Shown here in pieces: positions 55,001-63,215 of a stretch of 64,000 nt of DNA (its first letter is position 1; each line of letters begins with the position of its first letter). The stretch lies in NCBI RefSeq assembly GCF_004358345.1, contig NZ_CP037952.1:3720001-3784000 (forward strand), given 5' to 3'. Position numbers and translations under genes: made by a program. The DNA comes from Parashewanella spongiae. Its GTDB lineage: Bacteria > Pseudomonadota > Gammaproteobacteria > Enterobacterales > Shewanellaceae. Under the pieces are notes generated by a model. That model saw only the letters and a program-made list of their open reading frames with translations, did not search any database and was not told the DNA's origin.

Positions 55001-56998
55001 CAGGAGACAGAAGAAGTCTTTTTCAGAACAAAAGCTGATAAATCATCATATGAAAAACGCAAAGATGCACTCCAGCGAATTCTGGACAATGAATCAACTA
55101 TCATGGATTTAGTGGATTACTTTGAACCAACCTCTAATAAACCACCAATTGAATATGATATAGAAGTCACTGATAAAGACTTTGAAAGATACAGACGTGA
55201 AGATGATAAAGGCAATGTCATTGAGCTGAACGACCAACAAAAAACAGCTTTTAGACAATTGTTAGCTACTGGTCCAGTTTCTTTATTACAAGGCCCTCCC
55301 GGCACCGGTAAAACAGAATTTATCGCAGCATTTGTACATTATTTGGTTGAAAAGCAAGGGGCTGAAAAAATCCTATTGGTCAGCCAATCGCATGAAGCCG
55401 TAAATACTGCAGCTTCAAGAATTCGCAAACATTGCTTAAGACTTAAAACTGATCTAGATGTCGTACGCTTCAGCAATAAAGAAGCTTCAGTGTCAGATGG
55501 TCTTAAAGACGTTTACTCCCAATATTTGATTGATGAACGGCGTGCCATGTTTACCGCAGAGTCTAAACAACGGATATCTTCATTACATCAATCTCTGGGG
55601 GTACCAAAAGACTTTCTTGAAGATGCATGTGAACTAGAACTTTCGATTGTTAAACAAATTGATTGCTTCAATAAACTTACTGAAGAAGCTCATGCCGACA
55701 CGACTGAAAAAACAGATAAAGAAGAATTAAGCAAGCAAGCTAGCCAGTTAATAGCACAAGTAAAAATCACAATAAGTGAACTTTTTGACATTGAAGTCAA
55801 AGACGACGACTTAAATGAATTAAGCAGCAAATTATGGGCACGATTAGAAAAAAGTTACAGCATAAAACCTCAAGAGCTTCAAAGGGCAAAAGCCTTATGT
55901 AAGATTTCACGGGATCTTATTGATGTATTAGAAAATGAACGAGTAAATTATGATGAATTCTTTGCTCGTTCAAGGCAATTGATCACAGGAACCTGTGTTG
56001 GCATCGGTCAACGACATATCGGCATCAGTGAAAACCAATATGATTGGGTGATCATAGATGAGGCAGCACGATCAATAGCAAGTGAACTTGCTATTGCAAT
56101 GCAGGCTGGTAAACGAATTTTACTTGTTGGTGACCATCATCAATTACCGCCACTGTACACAACGCCTCATAAAAAAGCCTTAGCTAAAAAGCTTGGTGTT
56201 TATTCTGACGATATTGATTTAGACGAACTCCTTCAATCTGATTTCGAACGTGCATTCGAATCTAAATACGGGAAAGCTGCTGGTGCAAAGCTGCTTACTC
56301 AGTATCGAATGGTTGAGCCAATTGGAGACTTAGTCTCAGAATGCTTTTACAAAGGTGAACTTAAAACAGGCATCAGACCAATACCTGATTCTTATCAGAA
56401 TTTACCTGAGGTAATGAAGTCATACACAACTTGGATAGATACAGCATGGTTGGGTAAAAGAGCCTACCACCAAGATGATTCTGGTAGCAGTATTGCAAAT
56501 ACGGCCGAAGTCAAAGTGATTATAAAGCTACTCAATCAAATTCATTCAAACGCAGAACAAATTGAAGACTTAGTCACGCTAAAAACAAACGATAAAGGTG
56601 AACTACCCATCGGTATTATTTGTATGTATGCCGAGCAGAAAAAACGATTAAGAAGAAAAGTCGCTGAGCAATCTTGGAGTGATACGTTTAAGAGCTTGAT
56701 CCGTATTGATACCGTCGATAGCTATCAAGGTAAAGAAAACAGAATTGTCATTTTGTCTATTTCAAGAAGTGATTCTAAATTATCACCGGGATTTTTACGC
56801 TCACCTAATCGAATTAACGTTGGTTTGTCGAGAGCAATGGATAGACTTGTGATTGTCGGTAATAGCAATATGTGGCGTGGGAAAAATCAGAACTTACCTT
56901 TGGGTAAAGTTATTGATTACATTGAACAGCATGCCAAAACAGAACCAAAGGGATTTAAAGTGATAAATGCTAATACATTTAAAGAGGTGAAAAAATAA
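52022..56998 (+). CDS. NERD nuclease / kinase-like x2 / SF1 helicase fusion, candidate defence effector
   Basis: 1658 residues, starting at TTG 52022 with GGAG upstream. (1) NERD domain, about 50-200: nuclease residues D80 (GEFDLVI) and E93-x-K95 (VELKDWKG). (2) Kinase-like domain 1, about 245-490: HRD at 369-371 (VAHRDIGDHSVWF), while the ATP lysine (MRIWDF) and DFG (SSFVSAY) are degenerate. (3) Kinase-like domain 2, about 530-720: HGDLHPEN at 637-644 and D658 in KLIDLPDF, better preserved. (4) Acidic linker. (5) UPF1/Dna2-like SF1 helicase, about 1070-1640: Walker A GPPGTGKT 1091-1098, DEAA from 1346, GDHHQLPP, QYRM at 1427, SYQGKE near 1568, VGLSRAMDRL. NERD-kinase occurs in PglW, kinase-COG1112 helicase in Mokosh; the full fusion suggests a related but separate anti-phage system. 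Confidence 0.85.
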   Translation: MDIELWEGGLLAHEVTAIEKIKKCFQDINKTKSKNNQNTSRGSLKDQLGSLKQQNTDSIFPWKGYAGFRLVDNGKEGEFDLVIITHCNVIIVELKDWKGRKITYQRGNWFLGNEDRGKSPVEITRNKKYLLERKLRKYKGKFTNKAHLPQIHFLVVITGDADVTELTEDQRQHTLTLNEFLSFKDRNKFNKIYRPHPDSQVLNKDFHIFDKVFDRNTTKPKQISLNGYSSQELIFKHPKDIYQEFEAAADGRTKDTALMRIWDFDKVAGDKAKTPDGRYDIISREREVLTYIKNSNYDLYQHCLNSLATVQKDQISAQHTELYELKPNHIRVNTFINRYLPTFSEADRIKLIKLLLSRFANLHKSQVAHRDIGDHSVWFAPSKDVALSSFVSAYHKPQGTVGDLRELLSVEGSIPFGMNTDKNTTPYQLDVYTLGVMVWHLLNGKQIDEKSLKTFKAQLENDTHWTSTVINEAICGGFNNAGEMYDALLDIEPKAKINLDFDASLLEPYLHGIKLNRQYQEDDAPFIVETDEKEVYLSDGLLVKAWLNVSVSKADAQICTRLLHFLQKVSKLKSISPTYLPNIYNFGIANKSNELFIVSEFINGNTWNGLKVGENNLVLVEKLIHVIEHLHSLQIAHGDLHPENIIIDANTQDIKLIDLPDFSLSSEECKNHLYSPDNIDGASAFERDNFAVMKLSLEALGGDWDEVQEEFAELHQAIQVELNDNEYGFKSLERFKDALNPTVEEVEMAEISVRGEFESLEILPENGVLYADIFENDRNENELKIELSGVGGSITLIYIPTENRFKLGLAPRQRSDVSKRFKDKAKLELNFGLKISSTEYSQLNALNERILQLPEFKRAVEVATYKENSTNVSLESESQVTSHHHPELESQPSITPIGIRTTDLWKNILKTEAESYPYVILDTDSESVQDESDQVILNYESETDPLAKFKKTDVIEAIKLDDDNEKLLGLVDLKKSSFKEVRLFKARSAAKHLQETEEVFFRTKADKSSYEKRKDALQRILDNESTIMDLVDYFEPTSNKPPIEYDIEVTDKDFERYRREDDKGNVIELNDQQKTAFRQLLATGPVSLLQGPPGTGKTEFIAAFVHYLVEKQGAEKILLVSQSHEAVNTAASRIRKHCLRLKTDLDVVRFSNKEASVSDGLKDVYSQYLIDERRAMFTAESKQRISSLHQSLGVPKDFLEDACELELSIVKQIDCFNKLTEEAHADTTEKTDKEELSKQASQLIAQVKITISELFDIEVKDDDLNELSSKLWARLEKSYSIKPQELQRAKALCKISRDLIDVLENERVNYDEFFARSRQLITGTCVGIGQRHIGISENQYDWVIIDEAARSIASELAIAMQAGKRILLVGDHHQLPPLYTTPHKKALAKKLGVYSDDIDLDELLQSDFERAFESKYGKAAGAKLLTQYRMVEPIGDLVSECFYKGELKTGIRPIPDSYQNLPEVMKSYTTWIDTAWLGKRAYHQDDSGSSIANTAEVKVIIKLLNQIHSNAEQIEDLVTLKTNDKGELPIGIICMYAEQKKRLRRKVAEQSWSDTFKSLIRIDTVDSYQGKENRIVILSISRSDSKLSPGFLRSPNRINVGLSRAMDRLVIVGNSNMWRGKNQNLPLGKVIDYIEQHAKTEPKGFKVINANTFKEVKK

Positions 56999-56999
56999 A

Positions 57000-58406
57000 A
57001 TGGAAGAATACACAATCACCTTTAATGAAATTGACTTTATCGTACCAAGTTATCGTTATAACTTTCAGTTTTCTTATACCTCACAACAGGGGCTGCCTTT
57101 TATCCGTGAGTATATCTTACGATTAGTTCAATTAGGTGCAATGTGGCCTGAACAAATCGCCACGTATTTTGACTTGAATGAACGCGAAGTAAAAGAAGCA
57201 ATAAACGATTTAATACAACGTGAAGAACTCAAATATAACGAACAAAATCAAGTTGAATTAACAGATAAAAGCAAAGGTTACTTTGATGTACTAGGTGGTG
57301 ACTTAAATACAACCGAATTAAGATCATCTGGAGCATCACTTGGATTTGAACTTACATCGTTCAGCTGCGTTTCAACACAAAATAAACGTTTGCCGAATGA
57401 GTGGGGATTAGGTTTCAGGCTAGAATTACCAAGCAAAAAAGTTGCTAACAGAGACAAGTTAGTTTCAAAAGCATTTCAAAAGCATTTTCAAGAATTAATT
57501 GAAGATGGCTACATGGAGCACATGACAGGCCGAAGTGGTGGATTACCAAAAATATACAAAGTGGAGTCAGTTAAACAAATCGGTGCAGAACCGTTAAGAC
57601 TAAAAATACCATTTACGATGGACTCAAATGGTAAAGCCCAAGATCTTGAAGATTTTGACAATCTAAAAGATTCTACTGAAGCATTAGAGCTCATCGCAGC
57701 CACTATAAATACCTATACTGGGCGAAACAATTACCGTGAAGTACTAGACGCAATAGAAATGTTAAATGACCGTTTCAGCAGTCAATTATTCACTTCAGAA
57801 AATTTGAAGCCACAAGAGTTTGCGCACCTTAAACTAAGTCAAGAATCACAGAGCCAAAAGCATATCCCATTCATCGGTTCACTATATAGTGATAACAACC
57901 GAAAAATGTTCGAAGATTTTTTCAAAAAACAAAAACAGAAGCTCACGGCAGAACATCACAATGGTTCGGTAGTACTGCAATACCTTGCACCTAGCGATCC
58001 ATTTTGGGGTAAAAACGATAGACTAAAATCGTTCTTACTTGAACTTGCAAACCAGAATAAATCTAAGGGCAAGAAGCCTAAAAAGTTGTATGACTTTAAC
58101 GTAAAACTCCCCTTTTCATCACCCATGAACACAAGAGAAGGAAGACGGGAAAAAATCGAATGGACGAGAGGCTTTGATTTTATCAAAGATAACTTATTCG
58201 GCTACATTGAAGGTTATTTAAATGGTGTAGCAGAAATAATCTTACTCGAAGATAGATTTGTTGCTGTTACCTATCATTTAAGGCTGCCAGAGTCATACAG
58301 AGTACCTGTACCAATCGGTTTTATTTCTACTGACAACGGAATTATTAATACAGTGACTCAATCCTTAGAGTGTAACCGTGCAGTAAACCCCATCTTTTCA
58401 GAGTAA
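57000..58406 (+). CDS. Winged-helix partner of the NERD-kinase-helicase
   Basis: 468 residues, starting two bases after the helicase stop (TAAAATGG), so almost certainly translationally coupled. Residues 28-85 form a winged helix (REYILRLVQLGAMWPEQIA, LNEREVKEAINDLIQREELK). A middle helical region (about 220-320) and a C-terminal alpha/beta domain (VVLQYLAPSDPFWGKNDRLK, FGYIEGYLNGVAEIILLEDR) follow. No HxKxxxxD phospholipase-D motif is present, unlike Mokosh nuclease partners. The TAA stop is formed by the left end of the downstream IS66 (GAG-TAA at 58403), so the native C-terminus may be missing; a frame with a plausible tail resumes at 60789. Function unknown. Confidence 0.75.
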   Translation: MEEYTITFNEIDFIVPSYRYNFQFSYTSQQGLPFIREYILRLVQLGAMWPEQIATYFDLNEREVKEAINDLIQREELKYNEQNQVELTDKSKGYFDVLGGDLNTTELRSSGASLGFELTSFSCVSTQNKRLPNEWGLGFRLELPSKKVANRDKLVSKAFQKHFQELIEDGYMEHMTGRSGGLPKIYKVESVKQIGAEPLRLKIPFTMDSNGKAQDLEDFDNLKDSTEALELIAATINTYTGRNNYREVLDAIEMLNDRFSSQLFTSENLKPQEFAHLKLSQESQSQKHIPFIGSLYSDNNRKMFEDFFKKQKQKLTAEHHNGSVVLQYLAPSDPFWGKNDRLKSFLLELANQNKSKGKKPKKLYDFNVKLPFSSPMNTREGRREKIEWTRGFDFIKDNLFGYIEGYLNGVAEIILLEDRFVAVTYHLRLPESYRVPVPIGFISTDNGIINTVTQSLECNRAVNPIFSE

Positions 58407-58454
58407 AAACCATCCCTTAAAATCTTTGCCACTTTTCAACTATTGAGACGCGGC

Positions 58455-58757
58455 ATGACAAACCGAAAAACACCTGAACAGTGGCAAGCTCTGGTAAGGC
58501 AGCAAAGCGAAAGTGAATTAACCGTTACCGCTTTTTGCCGCAAGTATAAGTTGGCCATCAGTTGCTTTTACACTCACAAAAAAAAATCGAAGCAACAATC
58601 AAGTTTTACTCAAGCCGTTGTTACTACTGCATCAGCTCCCCCCATTCCAGCTCAACAGCCAGTGATCAAACTTGAAACCAAGATAGGTGATTTAATTTTC
58701 CCTGCTCAAATACCTCCTCAAATTATTATCGATGTCATCAAAGGATTGCAATCATGA
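58455..58757 (+). CDS. tnpA: IS66 accessory protein TnpA (element 2)
   Basis: 100 residues from ATG 58455 (a TTG at 58443 is also open). The N-terminal HTH (PEQWQALVRQQSESELTVTA, FCRKYKLAISCFYTHKKK) is typical. The stop overlaps the tnpB start (ATGA). Confidence 0.85.
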   Translation: MTNRKTPEQWQALVRQQSESELTVTAFCRKYKLAISCFYTHKKKSKQQSSFTQAVVTTASAPPIPAQQPVIKLETKIGDLIFPAQIPPQIIIDVIKGLQS

Positions 58758-59101
58758 TTATGTTTCAACAATTGCCCAATGTGTATTTATACCGTGACTT
58801 CATTGATTTTCGTAAATCGATTAATGGGTTAAGCGCCGTTGTTGAACAACAAATGGAATTGCCTTCTACCGATGGCAGCGTGTTTGTGTTCTGCAACAAA
58901 AACCGAGATAAACTTAAAATCCTTTATTGGGATAAAACAGGTTTTGCGCTTTGGTATAAACAACTGGAAAGAGACAAGTTCAAGTGGCCAGCCAAGATTG
59001 ATACCGAGCAGATGGTGCTTTCTGAGCAGCAATTTCACTGGTTACTTTCAGGTTACGATGTCGTTGGTCATCAACAAGTTTTTGTTGAAAGTTATTGTTG
59101 A
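58754..59101 (+). CDS. tnpB: IS66 accessory protein TnpB (element 2)
   Basis: 115 residues with the TnpB signature (VYLYRDFIDFRKSINGLSAV, GSVFVFCNKNRDKLKILYWD, TGFALWYKQLE). Normal length, intact. An 83-base gap follows before tnpC. Confidence 0.92.
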   Translation: MIMFQQLPNVYLYRDFIDFRKSINGLSAVVEQQMELPSTDGSVFVFCNKNRDKLKILYWDKTGFALWYKQLERDKFKWPAKIDTEQMVLSEQQFHWLLSGYDVVGHQQVFVESYC

Positions 59102-59184
59102 TTGATCGCTAAAACGGATGTTGATTTCATTAATTAGATCACTGATATCGCCTATTATCATTTGGTTTTTGGTAAAATAATGCC

Positions 59185-60765
59185 ATGACCAAAAGTATCC
59201 AATCTTTACTCGACGACAACGCCTTACTCCAACAATTACTGTTGAAGCAACAGGCTTTGCTTGAGAGTAAGGACAGTGAAATTGCAGAGTTAAATCAATC
59301 ATATCAAACCTTACTGGAGCAATTTCGTTTAGCTCAGCATCATCGCTTTGGTCGAAGCAGTGAAGTTTGTGAGGCTCAAGGTGAATTGTTTAATGAAGCT
59401 GAAACTCTGGTTGAAGACGATATTTTAGAAGCTGATACCACACCTGAGCGAGAAACCACTCCGCCAAAGACAAAAGAAAAGCCTAAACGCAAACCATTAC
59501 CTAAACACTTACCACGTGTTCAAGTGATCCATGACATTGATGAAGCAGACAAACAGTGTGACTGTTGCGGTCATCAGCTTCAACAAATGGGCAAGGATGT
59601 CAGTGAAAAACTGGAGTTTATCCCTGCTAAAGTTAAAGTTATAGAAAATATTCGCTTAAAGTACAGCTGCCAGCATTGTGAGAAAAGCGGTACTCAACCC
59701 AACATCAAGCAAGCATCTGTGCCTAGCAGTCCAATACCAAAAGGTTATGCTACGCCGAGTTTGCTCAGTCAAATTATCACCAGTAAATATCAATATGCCT
59801 TACCGCTTTATCGACAAGAAACCATGTTCAAACAACATGGTATTGAAATCAGTCGACGCACCATGTCGGACTGGATGATGAAATGCGGTGCGTTATTTAA
59901 ACCCTTGCATCAACGGTTGAGAGAAATACAGCTTTCACAACCCGTGATTCAGGCAGATGAAACTACAGTAAAAGTCATCAATGATGAACGAGCGAAATCG
60001 TATATTTGGGTGTATTGCTCAGGTGCTGATTCACCAGCATCGAGTAATATGGCATTTAAAGGCGTTTCCATCATGCGTAATATCGTGCTGTTTGATTATC
60101 AAAATGGCAGTCGCTCCGGTGCTTGTCCATTGATGTTCTTGGGGGATTTTAATGGTTACCTGCAAACTGACGGCTATGCGGCTTATCAAAAGGTTAACGC
60201 TGAGCTTGTCGGTTGCTGGGCGCATGCAAGAAGAAAGTTTATTGAAGCTCAGACAGCGCAAGGGAAAACCAAAGTTGGTAAGGTCAATGTCGCCATCAGT
60301 TTCATTCAAAAACTGTATGCAATAGAGAAAAACATTGCTGACTTATCTGTTGATGAAAAAATGAAAAAAAGACAAATTAAGTCCGAACCTATCTTGGCAG
60401 ATTTTAAAGCTTGGCTGGATAAGTCAGCACTGCAAGTATCAAGTAAAGGCAAACTAGGTGAAGCCATTACTTACAGCTTAAATCAGTGGAGTAAATTAAA
60501 ACGCTACACAGAAAGCGGCTTGTTGAATATCGATAATAATCGTGCCGAACGAGCAGTAAAACCGTTCGTCATCGGCAGAAAAAATTGGTTGTTCAACATC
60601 AATCACAAAGGTGCTGAAACCAGCGCCATGCTCTACAGCATAATCGAAACTGCAAAAGCTAACGGTCTAATTCCTTTTGATTACATCAATCATTGCTTAG
60701 AAGAACTCGCAAAATCACCGATCGAGCTTGAAAGCTTGCTGCCATGGAATGTTAAGCTGGGCTAG
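59185..60765 (+). CDS. tnpC: IS66 transposase TnpC (element 2)
   Basis: 526 residues. An N-terminal leucine-zipper-like coiled coil (residues 8-50) and RFGRSSE lead to a zinc-binding CDCCGH and CQHCEKSG pair. The DDE core has QADETTVKV, LQTDGYAAYQ and the C-terminal IDNNRAERAVKPFVIGRKNW. Complete and probably active. The tail PIELESLLPWNVK is the family C-terminus. Confidence 0.94.
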   Translation: MTKSIQSLLDDNALLQQLLLKQQALLESKDSEIAELNQSYQTLLEQFRLAQHHRFGRSSEVCEAQGELFNEAETLVEDDILEADTTPERETTPPKTKEKPKRKPLPKHLPRVQVIHDIDEADKQCDCCGHQLQQMGKDVSEKLEFIPAKVKVIENIRLKYSCQHCEKSGTQPNIKQASVPSSPIPKGYATPSLLSQIITSKYQYALPLYRQETMFKQHGIEISRRTMSDWMMKCGALFKPLHQRLREIQLSQPVIQADETTVKVINDERAKSYIWVYCSGADSPASSNMAFKGVSIMRNIVLFDYQNGSRSGACPLMFLGDFNGYLQTDGYAAYQKVNAELVGCWAHARRKFIEAQTAQGKTKVGKVNVAISFIQKLYAIEKNIADLSVDEKMKKRQIKSEPILADFKAWLDKSALQVSSKGKLGEAITYSLNQWSKLKRYTESGLLNIDNNRAERAVKPFVIGRKNWLFNINHKGAETSAMLYSIIETAKANGLIPFDYINHCLEELAKSPIELESLLPWNVKLG

Positions 60766-60788
60766 ATGTAGTTCAGCGGACGTTTACC

Positions 60789-60857
60789 TTAGAGTCATAT
60801 ATGTCTGAATATTTTGATGATGAAAACTCAAAACATTTAGGAAAACTGAATAAGTAA
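60789..60857 (+). other. Possible displaced 3' end of the defence partner gene
   Basis: Immediately after the IS66 right end an open frame reads LESYMSEYFDDENSKHLGKL, then NK and stop. It could be the native C-terminus of the gene at 57000-58406, separated by the IS, or an 18-residue frame from ATG 60801. There is no ribosome site, favouring the first reading. The following 60858-61023 shows only a short direct repeat (TTAATAAACCTGA twice, near 60930-60960). Confidence 0.35.
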
Positions 60858-61023
60858 CACTAAATTAAGCAGTGGTTATCAATTCAACTACTGCTTAATA
60901 ATTACTCATAAAAACAGTTAATTACCATTGATTAATAAACCTGATTAATAAACCTGATTAATATCATTGTTTGTTCCACAATATTCTCATATTATTCCAA
61001 TACTCAATTTTTGAGGCTCTCAT

Positions 61024-61200
61024 ATGACTGATGAAATATTAACGATTCAAGAGTTAGCGGGCTATCTTAAGCTAAATAACAAAACGGCTTACAGGCTTGC
61101 CAGTGCAGGTAAACTTCCAGGCTTTAAAGTGGGCGGGAGTTGGCGCTTTAAACGAGTAGATATAAATCAATGGATAGACCAACAAAAACGACAGGGATAG
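61024..61200 (+). CDS. Excisionase-type helix-turn-helix protein
   Basis: 58 residues: EILTIQELAGYLKLNNKTAY, then RLASAGKLPGFKVGGSWRFK. This is the MerR-like winged HTH of the excisionase/DNA-binding family, where the wing carries the GGSWRF motif. GAGG lies nine bases upstream. Genes of this type commonly precede type I restriction loci and probably regulate them. It is 121 bases from hsdM. Confidence 0.85.
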   Translation: MTDEILTIQELAGYLKLNNKTAYRLASAGKLPGFKVGGSWRFKRVDINQWIDQQKRQG

Positions 61201-61321
61201 TGGTTATATTCCCAATTTATTCATCGAGTGTTCACTTTAACAAATGCGTTAAAGCAGAATGTTAATTTCATCATTTAAAAATCAGTCGCCTCACAGTATT
61301 ACTTTCAGGATTACATAAATA

Positions 61322-62891
61322 ATGGCTAAAAAACCTGCGGCAAAAAAGAAAGAAAAATCATTTGAAGAAACACTCTGGGATGCAGCGAACAAGCTGCGTG
61401 GTAGTGTTGAATCGTCAGAATACAAACACATCGTATTGAGCCTGATTTTCCTTAAATTCATCAGTGATACGTTCGAGAAGCGTAAGCAAGACCTGATTGA
61501 TGCAGGGCAAGAAAAGTATGTTGATTTAGTTCAGGCATACACCAAAGAAAACGTCTTTTACCTACCAGAAGAGAGCCGCTGGAGCTTTGTTCAGCAAAAC
61601 GCTAAACAAGAAGATATTGCGCTGAAGATTGATACTGCTCTTAGCACTATCGAGAAAACCAACAAAGCCCTGCAAGGGGCATTACCTAAAAACTATTTCT
61701 CTCAGTTAGAATTTGATACCAGTAAGCTAGCTGCATTGGTCGATGTTGTTGACAATATCGAAACTCTAAATAGTCCACATAAAGATATTGTAGGTAGGGT
61801 TTACGAATACTTTTTAGCTAAGTTTGCGATAGCTGAGGGTAAGGGAAAAGGTGAGTTTTACTCCGAAAAGTGTTGTTAACCTCATTGCTGAGTTGATTGA
61901 GCCATACAGAGGAAAAATCTATGACCCTTGCTGTGGCTCTGGCGGTATGTTCGTTCAATCAATGAAGTTTATAGAAAACCATAAAGGTAACACTAAAGAT
62001 GTTGCTATTTACGGACAAGAAGCAACTCCTACAACATTTAAGCTAGCAAAAATGAACCTTGCTATCAGAGGAATTTCTGGAAACCTCGGTGTTGCAGCTA
62101 AAGATACATTTGCTAAAGACCAACACGATCTGCTAAAAGCTGATTTTATAATGGCAAACCCACCATTTAATCAGAAAGACTGGCGAGATAGTAGTGAGTT
62201 ACTTGATGATAAACGTTGGAGTAGTTTCGATGTCCCTCCTGTAAGTAATGCTAACTATGGTTGGATATTACATATGGTGTCTAAGCTATCCGAAGAAGGT
62301 ATTGCTGGATTCATTCTATCAAGTGGGTCTACTTCAGCATCAGGAAATGAATACAAAATACGTAAACAACTGGTCGAAAATAATTTGATTGAGGCAATAA
62401 TAACTCTTCCAAGAGATATGTTTTATAACACAGATATAAGTGTAACACTATGGATTATAAACAAAAACAAAGAGTTTAAAGAACATCAAACAGAAGAAGG
62501 TATTGTTAACCTTCGAGCGAGAAGCGAAGAAGTTTTATTTATGGACCTTAGAAGGCTTGGCTCTGAATTTGAGAAAAAATATATAGAGCTGACAGAAAAT
62601 GATATTAAGGATGTTTCTAGTATTTTTCACAACTGGCAAAGAAATGATCGTTTTGACAATTATAAGAATAAAGTTGAATTCTGCTACTCTGCATCAAAAG
62701 AAGAAATCATAAAGAAAGATTACTCTCTTGTTCCTAGTAAATATATTCCTTTTTCAGCTACTGATTCAAAGATCGATTTTGAAACTGAAATGTTAACAAT
62801 TCAATCTGAGTTATCTGCATTGATGAAAGAAGAAAAAAAAGCACAAGAAGAATTATTTGAAGCATTTAAAGGAATAGGTTATGAAATCTAG
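61322..62891 (+). pseudogene. hsdM: Type I restriction-modification methyltransferase HsdM, frameshifted
   Basis: The first frame (61322-61879) has the HsdM N-terminal helical domain (ETLWDAANKLRGSVESSEYK, VGRVYEYFLAKFAIAEGKGK) and ends with EFYSEKCC. The second frame continues at once with TPKSVVNLIAELIEP, the SAM-binding DPCCGSGGMFVQS and the catalytic NPPF (ADFIMANPPFNQKDW). Restoring AC in TTTTACTCCG (to TTTTACACTCCG) rebuilds the family motif GEFYTPKSVV, so the lesion is a 2-bp deletion near 61860. The reconstructed protein is about 523 residues, normal for HsdM. A GTG at 61851 could restart the second half. Probably non-functional. Confidence 0.92.
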
Positions 62892-63215
62892 TCTTATTGG
62901 TGAGCTAATCTCGATGGTTGACGAGAAGAATAAAGATCATAGTGTATCAAATCTGCTGGGGATAAATATTTCCAAAAACTTTATGCCATCAATCGCTAAT
63001 TCAACTAATTTAGATTTGACTAAATATAAAGTCATCAAGAAAGGGGTCTTTGCTTGTAATATTATGCACGTTGGTCGTGATGAAAGATTACCGATTTCAC
63101 TCTACAGAGATGATAAACCTGCTTTAGTATCTCCTGCTTATAAAACCTTTAAAGTAATTGACGAAAAATCTGTTTTACCAGAATTTTTAATGATGTTTTT
63201 TCAACGGCGGTGTTT
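62881..63215 (+). pseudogene. hsdS: Type I specificity subunit HsdS, truncated by an IS3 element
   Basis: About 111 residues of the first target-recognition domain (SKNFMPSIANSTNLDLTKYK, GVFACNIMHVGRDERLPISL, DKPALVSPAYKTFKVID). ATG 62881 overlaps the hsdM end by 11 bases. After FLMMFFQRR the frame enters the IS3 right end and stops at 63243. A full HsdS is about 400 residues, so DNA specificity is lost. The remaining hsdS and hsdR would lie beyond the IS, outside the window. Confidence 0.88.

Larger units (their letters stand above)
58403..60787 (+). mobile_element. IS66-family element 2
   Basis: 2385 bp with tnpA, tnpB and tnpC intact. The right end reads, as reverse complement, GTAAACGTCCGCTGAACT; the left end begins GTAAAAACCATCCC, an imperfect match sharing GTAAA. 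No clean 8-bp target duplication is visible (left flank TTTTCAGA, right flank CTTAGAGT), so the left boundary is less certain. It is unrelated at sequence level to IS66 element 1. Confidence 0.8.

Noticed and set aside
57000-58406. Phospholipase-D nuclease motif in the helicase partner, as expected for Mokosh
   Set aside because: No HxKxxxxD was found; the nearest string (HLKLSQES) lacks the Asp.
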